Positions 26,898 through 36,541 of a stretch of 64,000 bases of DNA are shown piece after piece. The stretch is from the NCBI GenBank assembly GCA_964473525.1, contig CAYYPK010000008.1:1-64000 (forward strand), in the 5' to 3' direction. The notes beneath the pieces were generated by a model. The model was not told the origin of the DNA. It worked only from the letters and a program-made list of their open reading frames with translations, and made no database searches. The stretch's first letter is position 1; each line of letters starts with the position of its first letter. This DNA is from GCA-2687025 sp964473525. Lineage in GTDB: Bacteria; Poribacteria; WGA-4E; GCA-2687025. Made by a program: the position numbers and the translations under genes.

Positions 26898-28283
26898 ATG
26901 TCCGGTTCGGATCGACTGAACTTCCTGTGGATCTACGGCGAGGATCTGTATCCGAACATCGCCTGCTACGGCACGCCCGCCGTGCAGACGCCGAACATCG
27001 ACCGCCTCGCCTCCGAGGGCGTGCGTTACGAGAACGCCTTCGTCACGTGTCCCGTCTGCTCGCCCAGCCGGTCGGCGATCATCACCGGCACATATCAGAC
27101 GAGCTTCGGCGCGCACCAGCACCGCAGTAAGCGCGACGACCCGTTGCCGGACGGCGTTCGCATCATCACGGACTATTTCCGCGACGCGGGGTACTTCACG
27201 TGCAACAGCCCCGGGCCGCCTTTCGACCGACGCGGCAAGACGGACTTCAACTTCCACGTGGACGAGCCGTTCGACGGGACGGACTGGAGCGAACGCGCCG
27301 AGGGACAGCCGTTCTACGCGCAATGCAACCTGCCGGACACGCACCGCGACTTCCGGCGCGACCCGGAGCGACCCGTCGACCCGGACGCCGTCGACCTCCC
27401 GCCGTACTACCCCGACCACCCGCTCACGCGCGCAGACTGGGCGGAGTACCTCGAGAGCGTGCAGGTAGTGGACCGCAAAGTCGGGCAGATACTCGACCGC
27501 CTGGACGAGGAAGGGCTCGCGGAGAACACCGTGGTGTTCTTCATCAGCGACCACGGTCGCGCGCACGTGCGGGACAAGCAGTTCCTGTACGACGGCGGCA
27601 TCCGCGTGCCTCTGATCGTGCGATGGCCGGGCGGCGTGGCGCCGGGTACCGTCTGCAGCGACCTCGTCAGTGGCGTGGACTTCGCCCCAACGACGCTCTC
27701 ACTGGCAGGCCTGCCGATCCCCGAGCACATGGAGGGGCACGTGTTCCTGGGTCCCGACGCGACGACGCGGACCGAAGTCATTGCCGCCCGAGACCGATGC
27801 GACGGGACCGTGGACCGCATCCGCGCCGTGCGCACGCATCGGCACAAGTACATCCGCAACTTCCATCCCCAGCGGTCCTATCTACAGTTCAACGCGTACA
27901 AGAGGCTGCAGTACCCTGTGCTGTCGCTCATGGAATCCATGCACGCACGGGGAGCACTCACGCCGGAGCAGGCGCTGTTCATGGCGGAGACGCGGCCGGC
28001 GGAGGAACTCTACGACCTGGACGCCGACCCGCACGAGGTCCGCAATCTCGCGGACGATCCGGCGTGCGCCGACGTGCTGGCGGACCTGCGAGAGCGTCTG
28101 GCAGCCTGGATCACGGAGACCGGGGACAGCGGCGAGGAACCCGAGGATCCTGCCGTCGTGGCGTACTGGCAGGCGCACATGGCGAACAACTGGTCCGAGG
28201 CGATGGGCAAGCGCGGTCTGGACCCAGACATCACCGCGGACGACTACCTGCGCTGGTGGCAAGACGCTTACGGAACCGCCTGA
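26898..28283 (+). CDS. Sulfatase (arylsulfatase-type, formylglycine-dependent)
   Basis: 461 aa; ATG 26898 after GGAGG. The sulfatase signature C54-S-P-S-R58 is in NAFVTCPVCSPSRSAIITG; Cys54 would be oxidised to formylglycine. The opening FLWIYGEDLYPN gives the first metal-site acids, TPNIDRLASEG is standard, and VVFFISDHGR carries the second metal-site Asp-His. The C-terminal substrate-facing domain includes LYDLDADPHEVRNLADDPA, the usual sulfatase end. No signal peptide is visible, so it would act in the cytoplasm unless exported otherwise. It is followed after 13 bp by a GH106-like glycosidase, which suggests desulfation of an oligosaccharide. Confidence 0.9.
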   Translation: MSGSDRLNFLWIYGEDLYPNIACYGTPAVQTPNIDRLASEGVRYENAFVTCPVCSPSRSAIITGTYQTSFGAHQHRSKRDDPLPDGVRIITDYFRDAGYFTCNSPGPPFDRRGKTDFNFHVDEPFDGTDWSERAEGQPFYAQCNLPDTHRDFRRDPERPVDPDAVDLPPYYPDHPLTRADWAEYLESVQVVDRKVGQILDRLDEEGLAENTVVFFISDHGRAHVRDKQFLYDGGIRVPLIVRWPGGVAPGTVCSDLVSGVDFAPTTLSLAGLPIPEHMEGHVFLGPDATTRTEVIAARDRCDGTVDRIRAVRTHRHKYIRNFHPQRSYLQFNAYKRLQYPVLSLMESMHARGALTPEQALFMAETRPAEELYDLDADPHEVRNLADDPACADVLADLRERLAAWITETGDSGEEPEDPAVVAYWQAHMANNWSEAMGKRGLDPDITADDYLRWWQDAYGTA

Positions 28284-28296
28284 ACGGCGGGTAGAC

Positions 28297-30750
28297 ATGG
28301 GGCGCATGAGAGATAGAGACACGCAGCTAGGCGAGTTCCTGGATCCGCCGCGCGAATTCGGCATGATGCCGTTCTGGTTCTGGAACGACGACCTGGACGA
28401 GCGGGAAATCCGTCGCCAGATTCAGGAGTTCCACGCGAAGGGCTTCGGGGGATTCATCCCCCACGCGCGCATCGGCTTGTCGCGACGCGTTGGCTATCTG
28501 ACGGAGGAGTTCTTCCGCCTCATGCGCGTCGCCGCGCGGGAGGCGAAGCGTCTTGGGATGTACGTCGTGCTGTACGACGAAGGGTCGTATCCGTCGGGAT
28601 CGGCGCAGGGACGCGTCGTCGCGGAGAACCCAGACTACGCCTCGCGGTGCCTCATTCCCGTCACGCACAAGATCGAAGGGCCCGCCCGCGGTTACTGGAG
28701 GCCGAACCCCAGCCGCGCGATGAAGGACCATTTGCTCTGCGCCGTGCTCGCGCGCGAGACCGCCGAAAACACGCTCGATCCAGACTCGTTCACTGTGCTG
28801 GAACCCCTCGAACACGACGTGCTGCACTACGACGTGCCAGACGGCTCGTGGCGCATCGTCACCGCGTGGAACGTGTTCAGTGGCGGCATCATTCGTGGCG
28901 TCTTCGAGGAAGACGACGACGGCCACGCGCTTGCCCCCGCCGCCGGCAACATCATGGACGAGGACGCCGTAGCCTGCTTCGTGCGCCACACACACGATCA
29001 GTATTACGCGCATCTCGCCGAGTACTTCGGGTCCACGATCGTAGGAATGTTCACGGACGAACCGAACCCGCTCGGTAAAGGCGCGCGTCGCGGGCCGAGT
29101 CCCAAGCCGTATGCGGACGGGCTCCTGGGGGATGTCGCGGACGAGTGGGGTGAGGACGTCGAACACTGCTTACCAGCCCTCTGGTTCGACTGCGGGCCAG
29201 AGACGGAGGCCTTCCGACAGGCGTACAACCGCGCGGTACAGGGGCGCGTCGCGAGCGTGTTCTACGCGGCGCAGAGCGAGTGGTGTGAAGCGCATGGGAT
29301 CGCCCTGACCGGGCACCCCGCGCGCAGCGACGAGATGGGCGCCCTTCGCTACTTCCAATGGCCGGGGCAGGACATGGTATGGCGCTATGTCGAGCCGCGC
29401 GCCGCTTCCGCCTTGGAGGGGCAGCACAGCGTAGCCGCGAAGGGCGCCAGCAGCGCCGCGTCCATCGCGGAAAGGCGCCGCAACGCCTCGGAGTGCTTCG
29501 GCGCCTACGGGTGGCATCTCACGTTGGATGAGGTGAAATGGCTACTCGACTGGCATCTCGTGCGCGGGAACAACCTGTTCTTCTCACACGCCGCGTTCTA
29601 CTCGATACGGGGCAGGCGAGCGTTCGAAAGCGAGCCCGACATCGCGGTGCACAACGTCTGGTGGCCGCACTTCGGTCTGCTTGGCGACTACACACGTCGC
29701 GTGTGCTGGGCGATGACGGACGGCGCCCACATCTGCGATGTCGCCGTGCTCACGGACCAGGATGCCGTCGGTTGGAAGGCTTCCTCGGAGCTCCTCACGT
29801 CTCAGGTGGACTTCGTCTACGTCGACAGCGGCGCGTTGGCGCGGGCGCATGTCCACGACTCCCGGCTGTGCGTTGGGCCGCACGAGCTGTCGATTGTTGT
29901 CATTGATGCGGACCACGGGCCGTCGGAGGACGACCTGACCGCGCTCGAAGCGTTCGAGGAGGCGGGTGGGATCGTGGTCCGCGAGTGGGAGGCCGGGAAT
30001 CTGGGCTCTCACGTACGCGAGCTGCACGCGCCTGACGTGGCGTGGGATGGCGGAGCGGATCTGCGCGTGCGTCACTACAGTAAGGACGGAGCGGACTGGT
30101 ACCTCCTCGTCAACGAGGGCGAGGACACTATCGGCGGAGCTATCACGCTACGCGCGCGAGGCCGTCTGGAGTCCTGGGATCCGCTGACGGGCCAGGCTCG
30201 GGCGTGGGGCGCCGTGGCGGACGAAGCCGGGACGACAACTTGCGTCCAGCTAGCGCGCCGCGAGTCCGTCCTCTTGCGCGTCGGCGAGGGGCACGCCAGC
30301 CTGGACGCCGCCCCTGTCGTCGTACCTGGCGACGGCGTCGCCGAGATCGGCGGGTGGGAGGTCCACGACGAAAACGACGGCGGCGTTGGGCCGCTGGCGC
30401 TGGGTGACTGGGCCCATGCGCCGGGATGGGAGACGTTCTCCGGCACTCTCAGATACAGCGCTGAATTCGAGATGTCCCAGAGGCAGGCTGACGCCGCGCG
30501 CTTCCTTGATCTGGGAAGCGTCGGAGATATCGCGGAAGCATTCGTAAACGGCAGGCGAGTAGGCGTGGCGGCGTGGGCGCCGTACATCATCGCACTACCT
30601 GATAGCGCCGACGGGGGATTGGTCGACGGCGCTAACCGCCTCGAAGTGCACGTGACCAACTCCATGGCGAACGAATACGACGGCAAGCAGCTGCCGTCCG
30701 GTCTCATGGGACCGGTGCGGTTGCTGGACGGCCACACGGGACACGAGTAA
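28297..30750 (+). CDS. GH106-like glycoside hydrolase (putative alpha-L-rhamnosidase)
   Basis: Start ATG 28297, 13 bp after the sulfatase stop, with GGCGGG upstream; an ATG three codons later is possible. 817 aa, typical for the family. N-terminal MMPFWFWNDDLDEREIRRQI and GFGGFIPHARIGLSRRVGYL, with LGMYVVLYDEGSYPSGSAQG, match the TIM-barrel opening of GH106 and related proteins. Central acids suited to catalysis include IVGMFTDEPNPLG and LTLDEVKWLLDW. The last 120 residues form a galactose-binding-like beta domain (DLGSVGDIAEAFVNGRRVGV, ANRLEVHVTNSMANEYDG). GH106 founders are alpha-L-rhamnosidases, but the exact substrate is not fixed by sequence. No signal peptide visible. Confidence 0.8.
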   Translation: MGRMRDRDTQLGEFLDPPREFGMMPFWFWNDDLDEREIRRQIQEFHAKGFGGFIPHARIGLSRRVGYLTEEFFRLMRVAAREAKRLGMYVVLYDEGSYPSGSAQGRVVAENPDYASRCLIPVTHKIEGPARGYWRPNPSRAMKDHLLCAVLARETAENTLDPDSFTVLEPLEHDVLHYDVPDGSWRIVTAWNVFSGGIIRGVFEEDDDGHALAPAAGNIMDEDAVACFVRHTHDQYYAHLAEYFGSTIVGMFTDEPNPLGKGARRGPSPKPYADGLLGDVADEWGEDVEHCLPALWFDCGPETEAFRQAYNRAVQGRVASVFYAAQSEWCEAHGIALTGHPARSDEMGALRYFQWPGQDMVWRYVEPRAASALEGQHSVAAKGASSAASIAERRRNASECFGAYGWHLTLDEVKWLLDWHLVRGNNLFFSHAAFYSIRGRRAFESEPDIAVHNVWWPHFGLLGDYTRRVCWAMTDGAHICDVAVLTDQDAVGWKASSELLTSQVDFVYVDSGALARAHVHDSRLCVGPHELSIVVIDADHGPSEDDLTALEAFEEAGGIVVREWEAGNLGSHVRELHAPDVAWDGGADLRVRHYSKDGADWYLLVNEGEDTIGGAITLRARGRLESWDPLTGQARAWGAVADEAGTTTCVQLARRESVLLRVGEGHASLDAAPVVVPGDGVAEIGGWEVHDENDGGVGPLALGDWAHAPGWETFSGTLRYSAEFEMSQRQADAARFLDLGSVGDIAEAFVNGRRVGVAAWAPYIIALPDSADGGLVDGANRLEVHVTNSMANEYDGKQLPSGLMGPVRLLDGHTGHE

Positions 30751-30785
30751 CGCGATCCGGCCGCGTGGAAGGCGAGGAGCGCCGC

Positions 30786-32252
30786 ATGAACATCGTCCTG
30801 ATCATCATCGACACGCTGCGGTACGACTGCGTCGGAGCCAACGGGAACGCCGCCATCGACACGCCAAACATCGACCGACTCGCGGCGGGCTCGTGGGTCT
30901 TCGATCGCGCGTTCTCCGCCAGCTTCCCGACGATCCCCTTCCGCAACGACGTCATGCGCGGGCAATACGGCGGGCCGTTCCACCCGTGGAAGCCTCTGCC
31001 GTACAACGCCCCCGCGTTCGTGCGCATCCTCGGTGAGAACGGGTACGCGACGCAGCTCATCCACGACACGCCACACCTTGTGAATGGGGGCCACAACTTC
31101 GATTGGCCGTTCCACGGGTGGACGTTCGTGCGCGGCGCCGAGGTGGACCGTCCCTGGATCACCGACCATTACGAGCTCCCCGACAACTGGGCGTTCGACC
31201 CAATGTTCGACTGCCTGGAACTCCCCGCGCGTGAGGAGTGGGTACCGGACCACCCAAGCCTGGCGACGTACGTGCGCGCCAACCGCGACCGCAAGTCGTT
31301 GGATGACTGGAACTGCGCGCGGCTGTTCGACACGGCGTCGTCGTTCCTGGCGGACAACGCGGGACGCGACAACTTCTTCCTCTGGCTCGACTGCTTCGAC
31401 CCGCACGAGCCGTGGGATGCTCCCGAAGAGTACGTGCTGCGCTACGACGATACGCCTGGGTACGACGGCAAGATCGACCCGCGTAGCTTCCAGGGCAACC
31501 GCAACGACAAGCGTCTGTCCGACGCAGCGAAGCAACGGATCAGGGCGCAGTATTTCGCCAAGGTGAGCTGGATGGACCGCTGCGTTGGGCGCTTCCTGGA
31601 TGCCCTGGACGATTCGCCGCTAGCGGAGAATACCGCCGTCGTCCTCGTCGGCGACCACGGGACGAACGACGGTTCGACGGGCTTCTTCGGCAAGCGCGCT
31701 CCCGTGTCGGAAGCGGAGGCGCACGTCCCGCTGATGATCCGCATGCCCGGAGGCGACTCGGGCCGATCCGATGTGATATGGCAGCCACAGGACATGTTCC
31801 CCACCATCCTCGCCATGGCGGGCGTCGACGTCGACAGCCATCTCGACGGGTCTGATGTGCTGGCGGCCGCGCGGTCGGGCTCCTTGGGCAAGCGCGAGAT
31901 CGCCCTGACGGGAGCCGCCGTCGCATCGTGGCGTGGCAAGGGGCCGGAAGACACGTTGTTCACAGCGTTCGACCGCGAGTGGTGCTTGCAGGTGGCTCCG
32001 TCCGTAGAACACTCACGCCTCATCCGCCTCGGAGAACTGGCCGACGTGGCGGAGGCGCATCCCGACGTCGTGGCGCGCCTTCACGAGGCTGCCCTCGCGG
32101 AGATCCGGCGCCGAGGCCTGGACCCGAAGCTGGCGGAGTGGCTCGAAGCCGGCGGAGCTGGCGCCTTCCCAGACGATCCCTACTTCTGGAACGGTTGGCC
32201 GGACGACACGGGCCACTACGCGTACTTCGCGCGGCTATATCAGGAAGACTGA
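30786..32252 (+). CDS. Sulfatase-fold hydrolase with Thr in place of the formylglycine residue
   Basis: ATG 30786 after GAGGAG; a GTG at 30765 lies before that site. 488 aa with the alkaline-phosphatase/sulfatase fold: NIVLIIIDTLRYDCVGANG (first metal Asp), DTPNIDRLAAGS, and VVLVGDHGTNDGSTGFFGKR (second metal Asp-His). Where sulfatases carry C/S-x-P-S-R this protein has T49-I-P-F-R53 in SASFPTIPFRNDVMRGQYG. Formylglycine cannot form from Thr, but Thr is the nucleophile in nucleotide pyrophosphatase/phosphodiesterases of the same superfamily. It may therefore be a phospho- or other ester hydrolase rather than a sulfatase. It sits between a glycosidase and an oxygenase in the same operon-like run. 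Confidence 0.82.
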   Translation: MNIVLIIIDTLRYDCVGANGNAAIDTPNIDRLAAGSWVFDRAFSASFPTIPFRNDVMRGQYGGPFHPWKPLPYNAPAFVRILGENGYATQLIHDTPHLVNGGHNFDWPFHGWTFVRGAEVDRPWITDHYELPDNWAFDPMFDCLELPAREEWVPDHPSLATYVRANRDRKSLDDWNCARLFDTASSFLADNAGRDNFFLWLDCFDPHEPWDAPEEYVLRYDDTPGYDGKIDPRSFQGNRNDKRLSDAAKQRIRAQYFAKVSWMDRCVGRFLDALDDSPLAENTAVVLVGDHGTNDGSTGFFGKRAPVSEAEAHVPLMIRMPGGDSGRSDVIWQPQDMFPTILAMAGVDVDSHLDGSDVLAAARSGSLGKREIALTGAAVASWRGKGPEDTLFTAFDREWCLQVAPSVEHSRLIRLGELADVAEAHPDVVARLHEAALAEIRRRGLDPKLAEWLEAGGAGAFPDDPYFWNGWPDDTGHYAYFARLYQED

Positions 32253-32263
32253 GGAGACCGGAC

Positions 32264-33046
32264 ATGCCACTCTCGGCGGAGCTGCTGGAACAGTTCGACC
32301 GCGACGGATACATCCCCATACCTCACCGCCTGATTGAGCCGGAACATCTGGGCCGGCTGCGCGAGCGTTACGACGCGCTGTTCGCGGAGCGACGCAGCAC
32401 CGTCGGACAGGGCATGCGGAACCTCGCGGTCATTGGCGAGTCGGAGTCGGACCCGGACGCCGACCGTTCCGAAGAGATGCTGCAGATCATGGAGATGTGG
32501 AAGCTCGACGACGAGTATCGGCAGCTGCTCCATCACGGGCCGCTGCTTGATGTCGCCGAGCTCCTCGTCGGCCCAGACATACAGCTGTTCCACGACCAGG
32601 CGCTCTACAAGCCCGCGCATCACGGCGGCGCGGTGCCGTGGCATCAGGACAACGGCTACTGGCGGTGCGACCCCCCGGACCTTGTGAGCATATGGATGCC
32701 ATGGGACGACGCCGACGAGGACAACGGGTGCATGACGATGGTTCCCGGCAGCCACAGGGATGGAGCCGCGGGCCACGAACGCGCCGCAACGGAGAAAGGG
32801 CAGAATCCAGCGCTTCTCATGGCCGAGGTCGACGAGAGCAAAGCCGTCCCTGTTCCCATTGAGGCGGGATACGGGCTGCTCCACCACTGCCGCACGCTGC
32901 ACTCGACGGCCCCCAACCGTTCGCCACGCGACAGAAGGGCGATGGTGCTGCACTACATGGCGTCAGGAACCCGTAACGCCGTCGGGACGGTCATGGTCGA
33001 CAACCCCGTGCTACGCGGCTCCGGCCCGGATGCCGAAGCCGTCTGA
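32264..33046 (+). CDS. Phytanoyl-CoA dioxygenase (PhyH) family oxygenase
   Basis: ATG 32264, 11 bp after the sulfatase-like stop, with GAGGAG. 260 aa. The Fe(II) facial triad is visible: His127-x-Asp129 in VPWHQDNGYW and His213 in CRTLHSTAPNRS, with Arg219 as the 2-oxoglutarate contact. LFHDQALYKP and PGSHRDG are usual PhyH strands. Family members hydroxylate small molecules with Fe(II) and 2-oxoglutarate; expanded PhyH sets are common in poribacterial genomes. Substrate unknown, but the context suggests a modified sugar or sulfated metabolite. A Gly/Arg-rich 165-bp gap follows before a convergent gene. Confidence 0.88.
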   Translation: MPLSAELLEQFDRDGYIPIPHRLIEPEHLGRLRERYDALFAERRSTVGQGMRNLAVIGESESDPDADRSEEMLQIMEMWKLDDEYRQLLHHGPLLDVAELLVGPDIQLFHDQALYKPAHHGGAVPWHQDNGYWRCDPPDLVSIWMPWDDADEDNGCMTMVPGSHRDGAAGHERAATEKGQNPALLMAEVDESKAVPVPIEAGYGLLHHCRTLHSTAPNRSPRDRRAMVLHYMASGTRNAVGTVMVDNPVLRGSGPDAEAV

Positions 33047-33211
33047 GCCTCCACGAGACGCCGCGACGGAGACGCCACGGCGAGCTCGGCGCCGGCGTCC
33101 ACCGAAAGGCGCGGCCGTGACGCACGCAGCGGCAGCTCGTCGGACGGCGCCCTGCACGCGCGCCGACAGTCGGCGCCCACGCGACAGGTCAGGCCCGGCC
33201 TGCGGCGGCCT

Positions 33212-34102
33212 CTACCCTACACACCCCAGCAGCGCCGTGAGCGCGGCCCACGACTGACGCACCGCGGCCAACGGCCCGTCTGGCGAGACGCCGGCGGTCT
33301 TGAGCGACACGACCCCATCGTAGCCGCCAGTTTTCAACGAGCGATAGCACGCCTCCTGGTCGATGAGACCTTCGCCGAAGGGCGCGGGGTGCCATGGTTG
33401 GAAGGATCCTGTCTCCGAGAACGCGGCTTTCACGTCGGCCATGGGTGTTCGCGCGACATCCCCCGCGCGGACCATCTTCGCTACGCCCGCCAGATCGTCG
33501 CACGCTTCAGCGGCGTTCTGGTGTCCGTAGTGCAGGTAGTTCCCTGGATCGACTCCGGCGCCGCAGTTCTCGCGGGCGGTGAGTTCGACCAGCCACTTCT
33601 GATGCCAGCTCAGGTACACGACGAAGCAGTGGTTCAGGATGGCAATCGTCACGCCGTGCCGCGCGGCGAAGTCAGCGAGTTCCTGCGTCTGCTCGACGAG
33701 ATCTGGCAATAGGCGCTCGTAGTAGACGCCCACCGTTGCGTTGGATCGGTCGGGAGCGATTGGGTGCGCGTCGACGATGGGGAAGGTTAGGACCGTCCCG
33801 CCCAGTATCGCGCACGCTTCCACCTCGATCTTGAGCTCGTCCATGCATTGCTGACCCTGGTCTCCGAGGTTCCCGAGGCGCGTCCCGGAGCCGTACGCGG
33901 GCATCCTCACGCCAGCGGCCTCGGCGACCTCTCTGAGGCGCTCGGCGGCCCGGCGGCGGTCTCCGTCGACTTCCCACCGTCCGGCGTAGAATTCCACGCA
34001 TTCCATGCCTTCCCGCGCCGCCAATCGCAGGACGGCCGGCATTCCTCGCGCACCTTCGGGGAGAACGCTCTCCAAGCAGTAGGTCATGATCGCTGGCTGC
34101 AT
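33212..34102 (-). CDS. Sugar phosphate isomerase/epimerase-like TIM barrel (AP endonuclease family 2 fold)
   Basis: 296 aa. Opens MQPAIMTYCLESVLPEG, then GMECVEFYAGRWEVDG on the first strands. Metal/active-site candidates include Glu37 in VEFYAG, Glu92 in ELKIEVEACAILGG, His/Asn in IAILNHCFVV, Asp in CGAGVDPGNYLHYGH and His/Asp in MADVKAAF. KTGGYDGVVSLKT replaces the usual G-Y-x-G-x-x-x-x-E end, so the final metal Glu appears to be absent. This fold covers sugar isomerases, epimerases and inosose dehydratases. Convergent with the sulfatase cluster. The ribosome site before ATG 34102 is moderate (AAGGA). Confidence 0.82.
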   Translation of the reverse strand: MQPAIMTYCLESVLPEGARGMPAVLRLAAREGMECVEFYAGRWEVDGDRRRAAERLREVAEAAGVRMPAYGSGTRLGNLGDQGQQCMDELKIEVEACAILGGTVLTFPIVDAHPIAPDRSNATVGVYYERLLPDLVEQTQELADFAARHGVTIAILNHCFVVYLSWHQKWLVELTARENCGAGVDPGNYLHYGHQNAAEACDDLAGVAKMVRAGDVARTPMADVKAAFSETGSFQPWHPAPFGEGLIDQEACYRSLKTGGYDGVVSLKTAGVSPDGPLAAVRQSWAALTALLGCVG

Positions 34103-34432
34103 ACTGCTCTGTCCTTCGCGGGTTCGGCGCCGCTCAGAGGTGTCACGTCCGGTGGAGGGGCCACGACCTACGGCTGACGCCCCGCTGAGGCCGGTTCAGA
34201 AGCGCCTCCGTGGCAAGTCCACCGGTACCGTAGTCCACGCCTGGAGGCAGAACAACCGCAGCACGGCACGTACCGGCGCCCCGAGGCCGGCAGCCGGCGC
34301 CAGGTCGACCGCTGACGCGCCTGGCGCGGTACGTCGGAATGTGGCAACCTCCATCTGACAGGTTATAGCGCCGTATGTGTAGGCCACCGTCTCGCGCCGC
34401 GCGGCGCGGGCAGGACACCGGAGCGAGCGACA
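34103..34432. other. Intergenic region between divergent isomerase and WD40 genes
   Basis: 330 bp separate two divergent genes, so promoters for both should lie here. For the plus strand the best -10-like word is TTATAGC near 34363, with a poor -35 upstream (TGGCAA, 16 bp away). CTGACA lies just before it. No small gene is convincing: short frames in the interval are Arg/Pro-rich and lack ribosome sites. Confidence 0.4.
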
Positions 34433-36541
34433 ATGCTACGGGAACGTGCCGGCCGGCTAGCGAAGGCGATTCTCGCGCTCACGTGCGTGGCATGGTCGCT
34501 CTCCGCGCACGGGACCACAGACGCCGCGCCCGACCTGGACACCGCAGACGAGACGCGTTCAGCCGCGCCGTGGAAGCACGCGAGCCGACTGCGAGGCGAT
34601 TGGTATGACGGCGTCTCCGTCGCACTCGTCGACGACCCCCACAGGGCTATCATCGCAGACAGTCTTGGCAAGGCAACGGTCTGGGACACGCAGAGGGGCG
34701 TGCGGCTATTCTCGACGCCTCCACTCTCTGGGTCTCGCCCTACCGTGGTGGCCGACGGCGCCGGTAGACGCATCGCTGTAGGCGTTGCCAGCCGGGACGG
34801 GAAGGTGACGGTGTGGGACACGTCAACCGGCGCCCGTCTGCACGAGGCGCCCGGAACCAGCCCGGACATCAGCCGAGACGGCAGCGTGCTTGCCGCGATC
34901 ACCGCGTGGGACACCGTCACGCTCTGGGATGTAGAAAGCGGCGACGCCCTCGGGTCCATCATCAGCGGCAAGCCGGCCGCGAAGGCGGTGGCCCTGGATG
35001 CCAAGGGCGCCCGCGTAGCCATCGGATGGGCGGACAAGCGCGCCGAGGTTTGGGACATGCGCACCGGCGAGCGTCTGATGCTTGCGGAAGGGCACGCGGG
35101 CGCGGTCAGCTCGGTGGACCTCACCCCAGACGGGCCCAGACTAGCCACGGCCGCCGCAGACCACCGCGCCAAGGTGTGGGAAGTCGCCACGGGCGCGCTC
35201 GTAGGCACGTACGGATCGAAGTACAGGACTGTCCCTAGCGGCGTAGTCATCGACAGCACGGGCACGCGTGTCGTGACAGCGTTGCGCGTGGGCTTCGCCG
35301 ACCTGTGGGACGTAGAGAGCGGCGCGCGTATCCGCCGGTATGGGAAGAAGCGGAGGCTGCGCGTCGGGGCGGCGGCGCTCTCGCCTGACGGCGCGAGACT
35401 AGCGGGCGTGCATCCCGGCGTTGGGTACTCCGTGTGGACAGTCGACACGGGCGAGCGCGTGCCAGTGTCCGAGTGCGAGAGCCGCTTCCGAGCCATAGCG
35501 ACGCAGCTCAGTTCCGATGGCGCCCGCGCCCTCGCGTTCGCCAGATTTCGGTACGCGACGCTCCACGATGTGGCGACCGGTGAGGAGATACGATCCTTCG
35601 GGGATCCGCTAGACGAGGAGCCCGGCACGATTGCGTCTCGGGTATCTCTGCTTGGCGTGCGGCTCCTGGGAGATGGACGCCAATACCTTGACGCGTACTC
35701 GGGGCGAGGGGTAGCCGTGCGCGATGTCGCAAGCGATGATGTTGTCACGGCGTTCGACACGGAGCCGCAGACGCGCCTGCCCCTCATTCTGAGCCTGGAC
35801 CACAGTCTCCTCCTCACCGGAGGCGCGGAGAAGCACGCGCACCTGTGGGATGTCGCCTCGGGCGCTCATCTACGGGCGCTTTCCGTCGATGGGGGCGCCG
35901 TGCGGTCTGCCGCCTTCGACGCCACGAACTCCATCGTCGTGACCAACGGTCAGGAGGGGCCTGTCCGGGTGTGGGATGTGGACACCGGCGCCATTCGGGC
36001 GACCGTGGCACACACATCAACCGCCCGACTCGCCGTTAGCGTCAGCCCCGACGGACGGTACCTGCTCCTGTCGGGCGGCATCCAGACAGCGATGCGCGGG
36101 GAGCCGCTCCAGCCGACGGCGTTCCTGTGGGATCTGGGCTCCGTCACGCAGATCGCGGCCTCGACCGAGACCATCGATAGTGTCGCGTGGGCCGCGGACT
36201 CGGCGCGGTTCTACGCCGCTAGCGTGGCGAAACGCTCAAAACGGGTCGTGGAAGTCTGGTCGCCGCGCGCGTTTGGCCGGTTGCTCGACATGCCCGGCGC
36301 CGAGGCTTGGATTCGGCCGGCCATCCATCGTGTCCCAGATCCCTCCGCCGGGAGCAATGGCGGGCGCCCCAACGTGGCGCTCACCCCGTCCGTCGGGGCA
36401 GGTACGGCGACCAGGGCTCACATGCAGGGCATCACGCGCCTCGCCGTGTCGGCGGACGGCGGGACGTTCGCCCATGTGGAGTCAGACGGATCCATTGATG
36501 TGTGGCGACGAGAGGCGCGAGAAGGAGATGCGGGCGAATAG
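34433..36541 (+). CDS. Secreted WD40-repeat protein (first of tandem pair)
   Basis: 702 aa from ATG 34433. The N-terminus is signal-like (LAKAILALTCVAWSLSAHG). About 14 WD40-type blades follow, seen as repeated V-W-D ends: KATVWDTQRGVR, KVTVWDTSTGAR, TVTLWDVESGDA, RAEVWDMRTGER, RAKVWEVATGAL, FADLWDVESGAR, HAHLWDVASGAH, VRVWDVDTGAI and a closing SIDVWRREAREG. This makes two propellers likely. No kinase or other catalytic domain is present. Predicted periplasmic or surface protein for protein-protein binding. The next gene is a full-length paralogue with the same blade order. Confidence 0.86.
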   Translation: MLRERAGRLAKAILALTCVAWSLSAHGTTDAAPDLDTADETRSAAPWKHASRLRGDWYDGVSVALVDDPHRAIIADSLGKATVWDTQRGVRLFSTPPLSGSRPTVVADGAGRRIAVGVASRDGKVTVWDTSTGARLHEAPGTSPDISRDGSVLAAITAWDTVTLWDVESGDALGSIISGKPAAKAVALDAKGARVAIGWADKRAEVWDMRTGERLMLAEGHAGAVSSVDLTPDGPRLATAAADHRAKVWEVATGALVGTYGSKYRTVPSGVVIDSTGTRVVTALRVGFADLWDVESGARIRRYGKKRRLRVGAAALSPDGARLAGVHPGVGYSVWTVDTGERVPVSECESRFRAIATQLSSDGARALAFARFRYATLHDVATGEEIRSFGDPLDEEPGTIASRVSLLGVRLLGDGRQYLDAYSGRGVAVRDVASDDVVTAFDTEPQTRLPLILSLDHSLLLTGGAEKHAHLWDVASGAHLRALSVDGGAVRSAAFDATNSIVVTNGQEGPVRVWDVDTGAIRATVAHTSTARLAVSVSPDGRYLLLSGGIQTAMRGEPLQPTAFLWDLGSVTQIAASTETIDSVAWAADSARFYAASVAKRSKRVVEVWSPRAFGRLLDMPGAEAWIRPAIHRVPDPSAGSNGGRPNVALTPSVGAGTATRAHMQGITRLAVSADGGTFAHVESDGSIDVWRREAREGDAGE

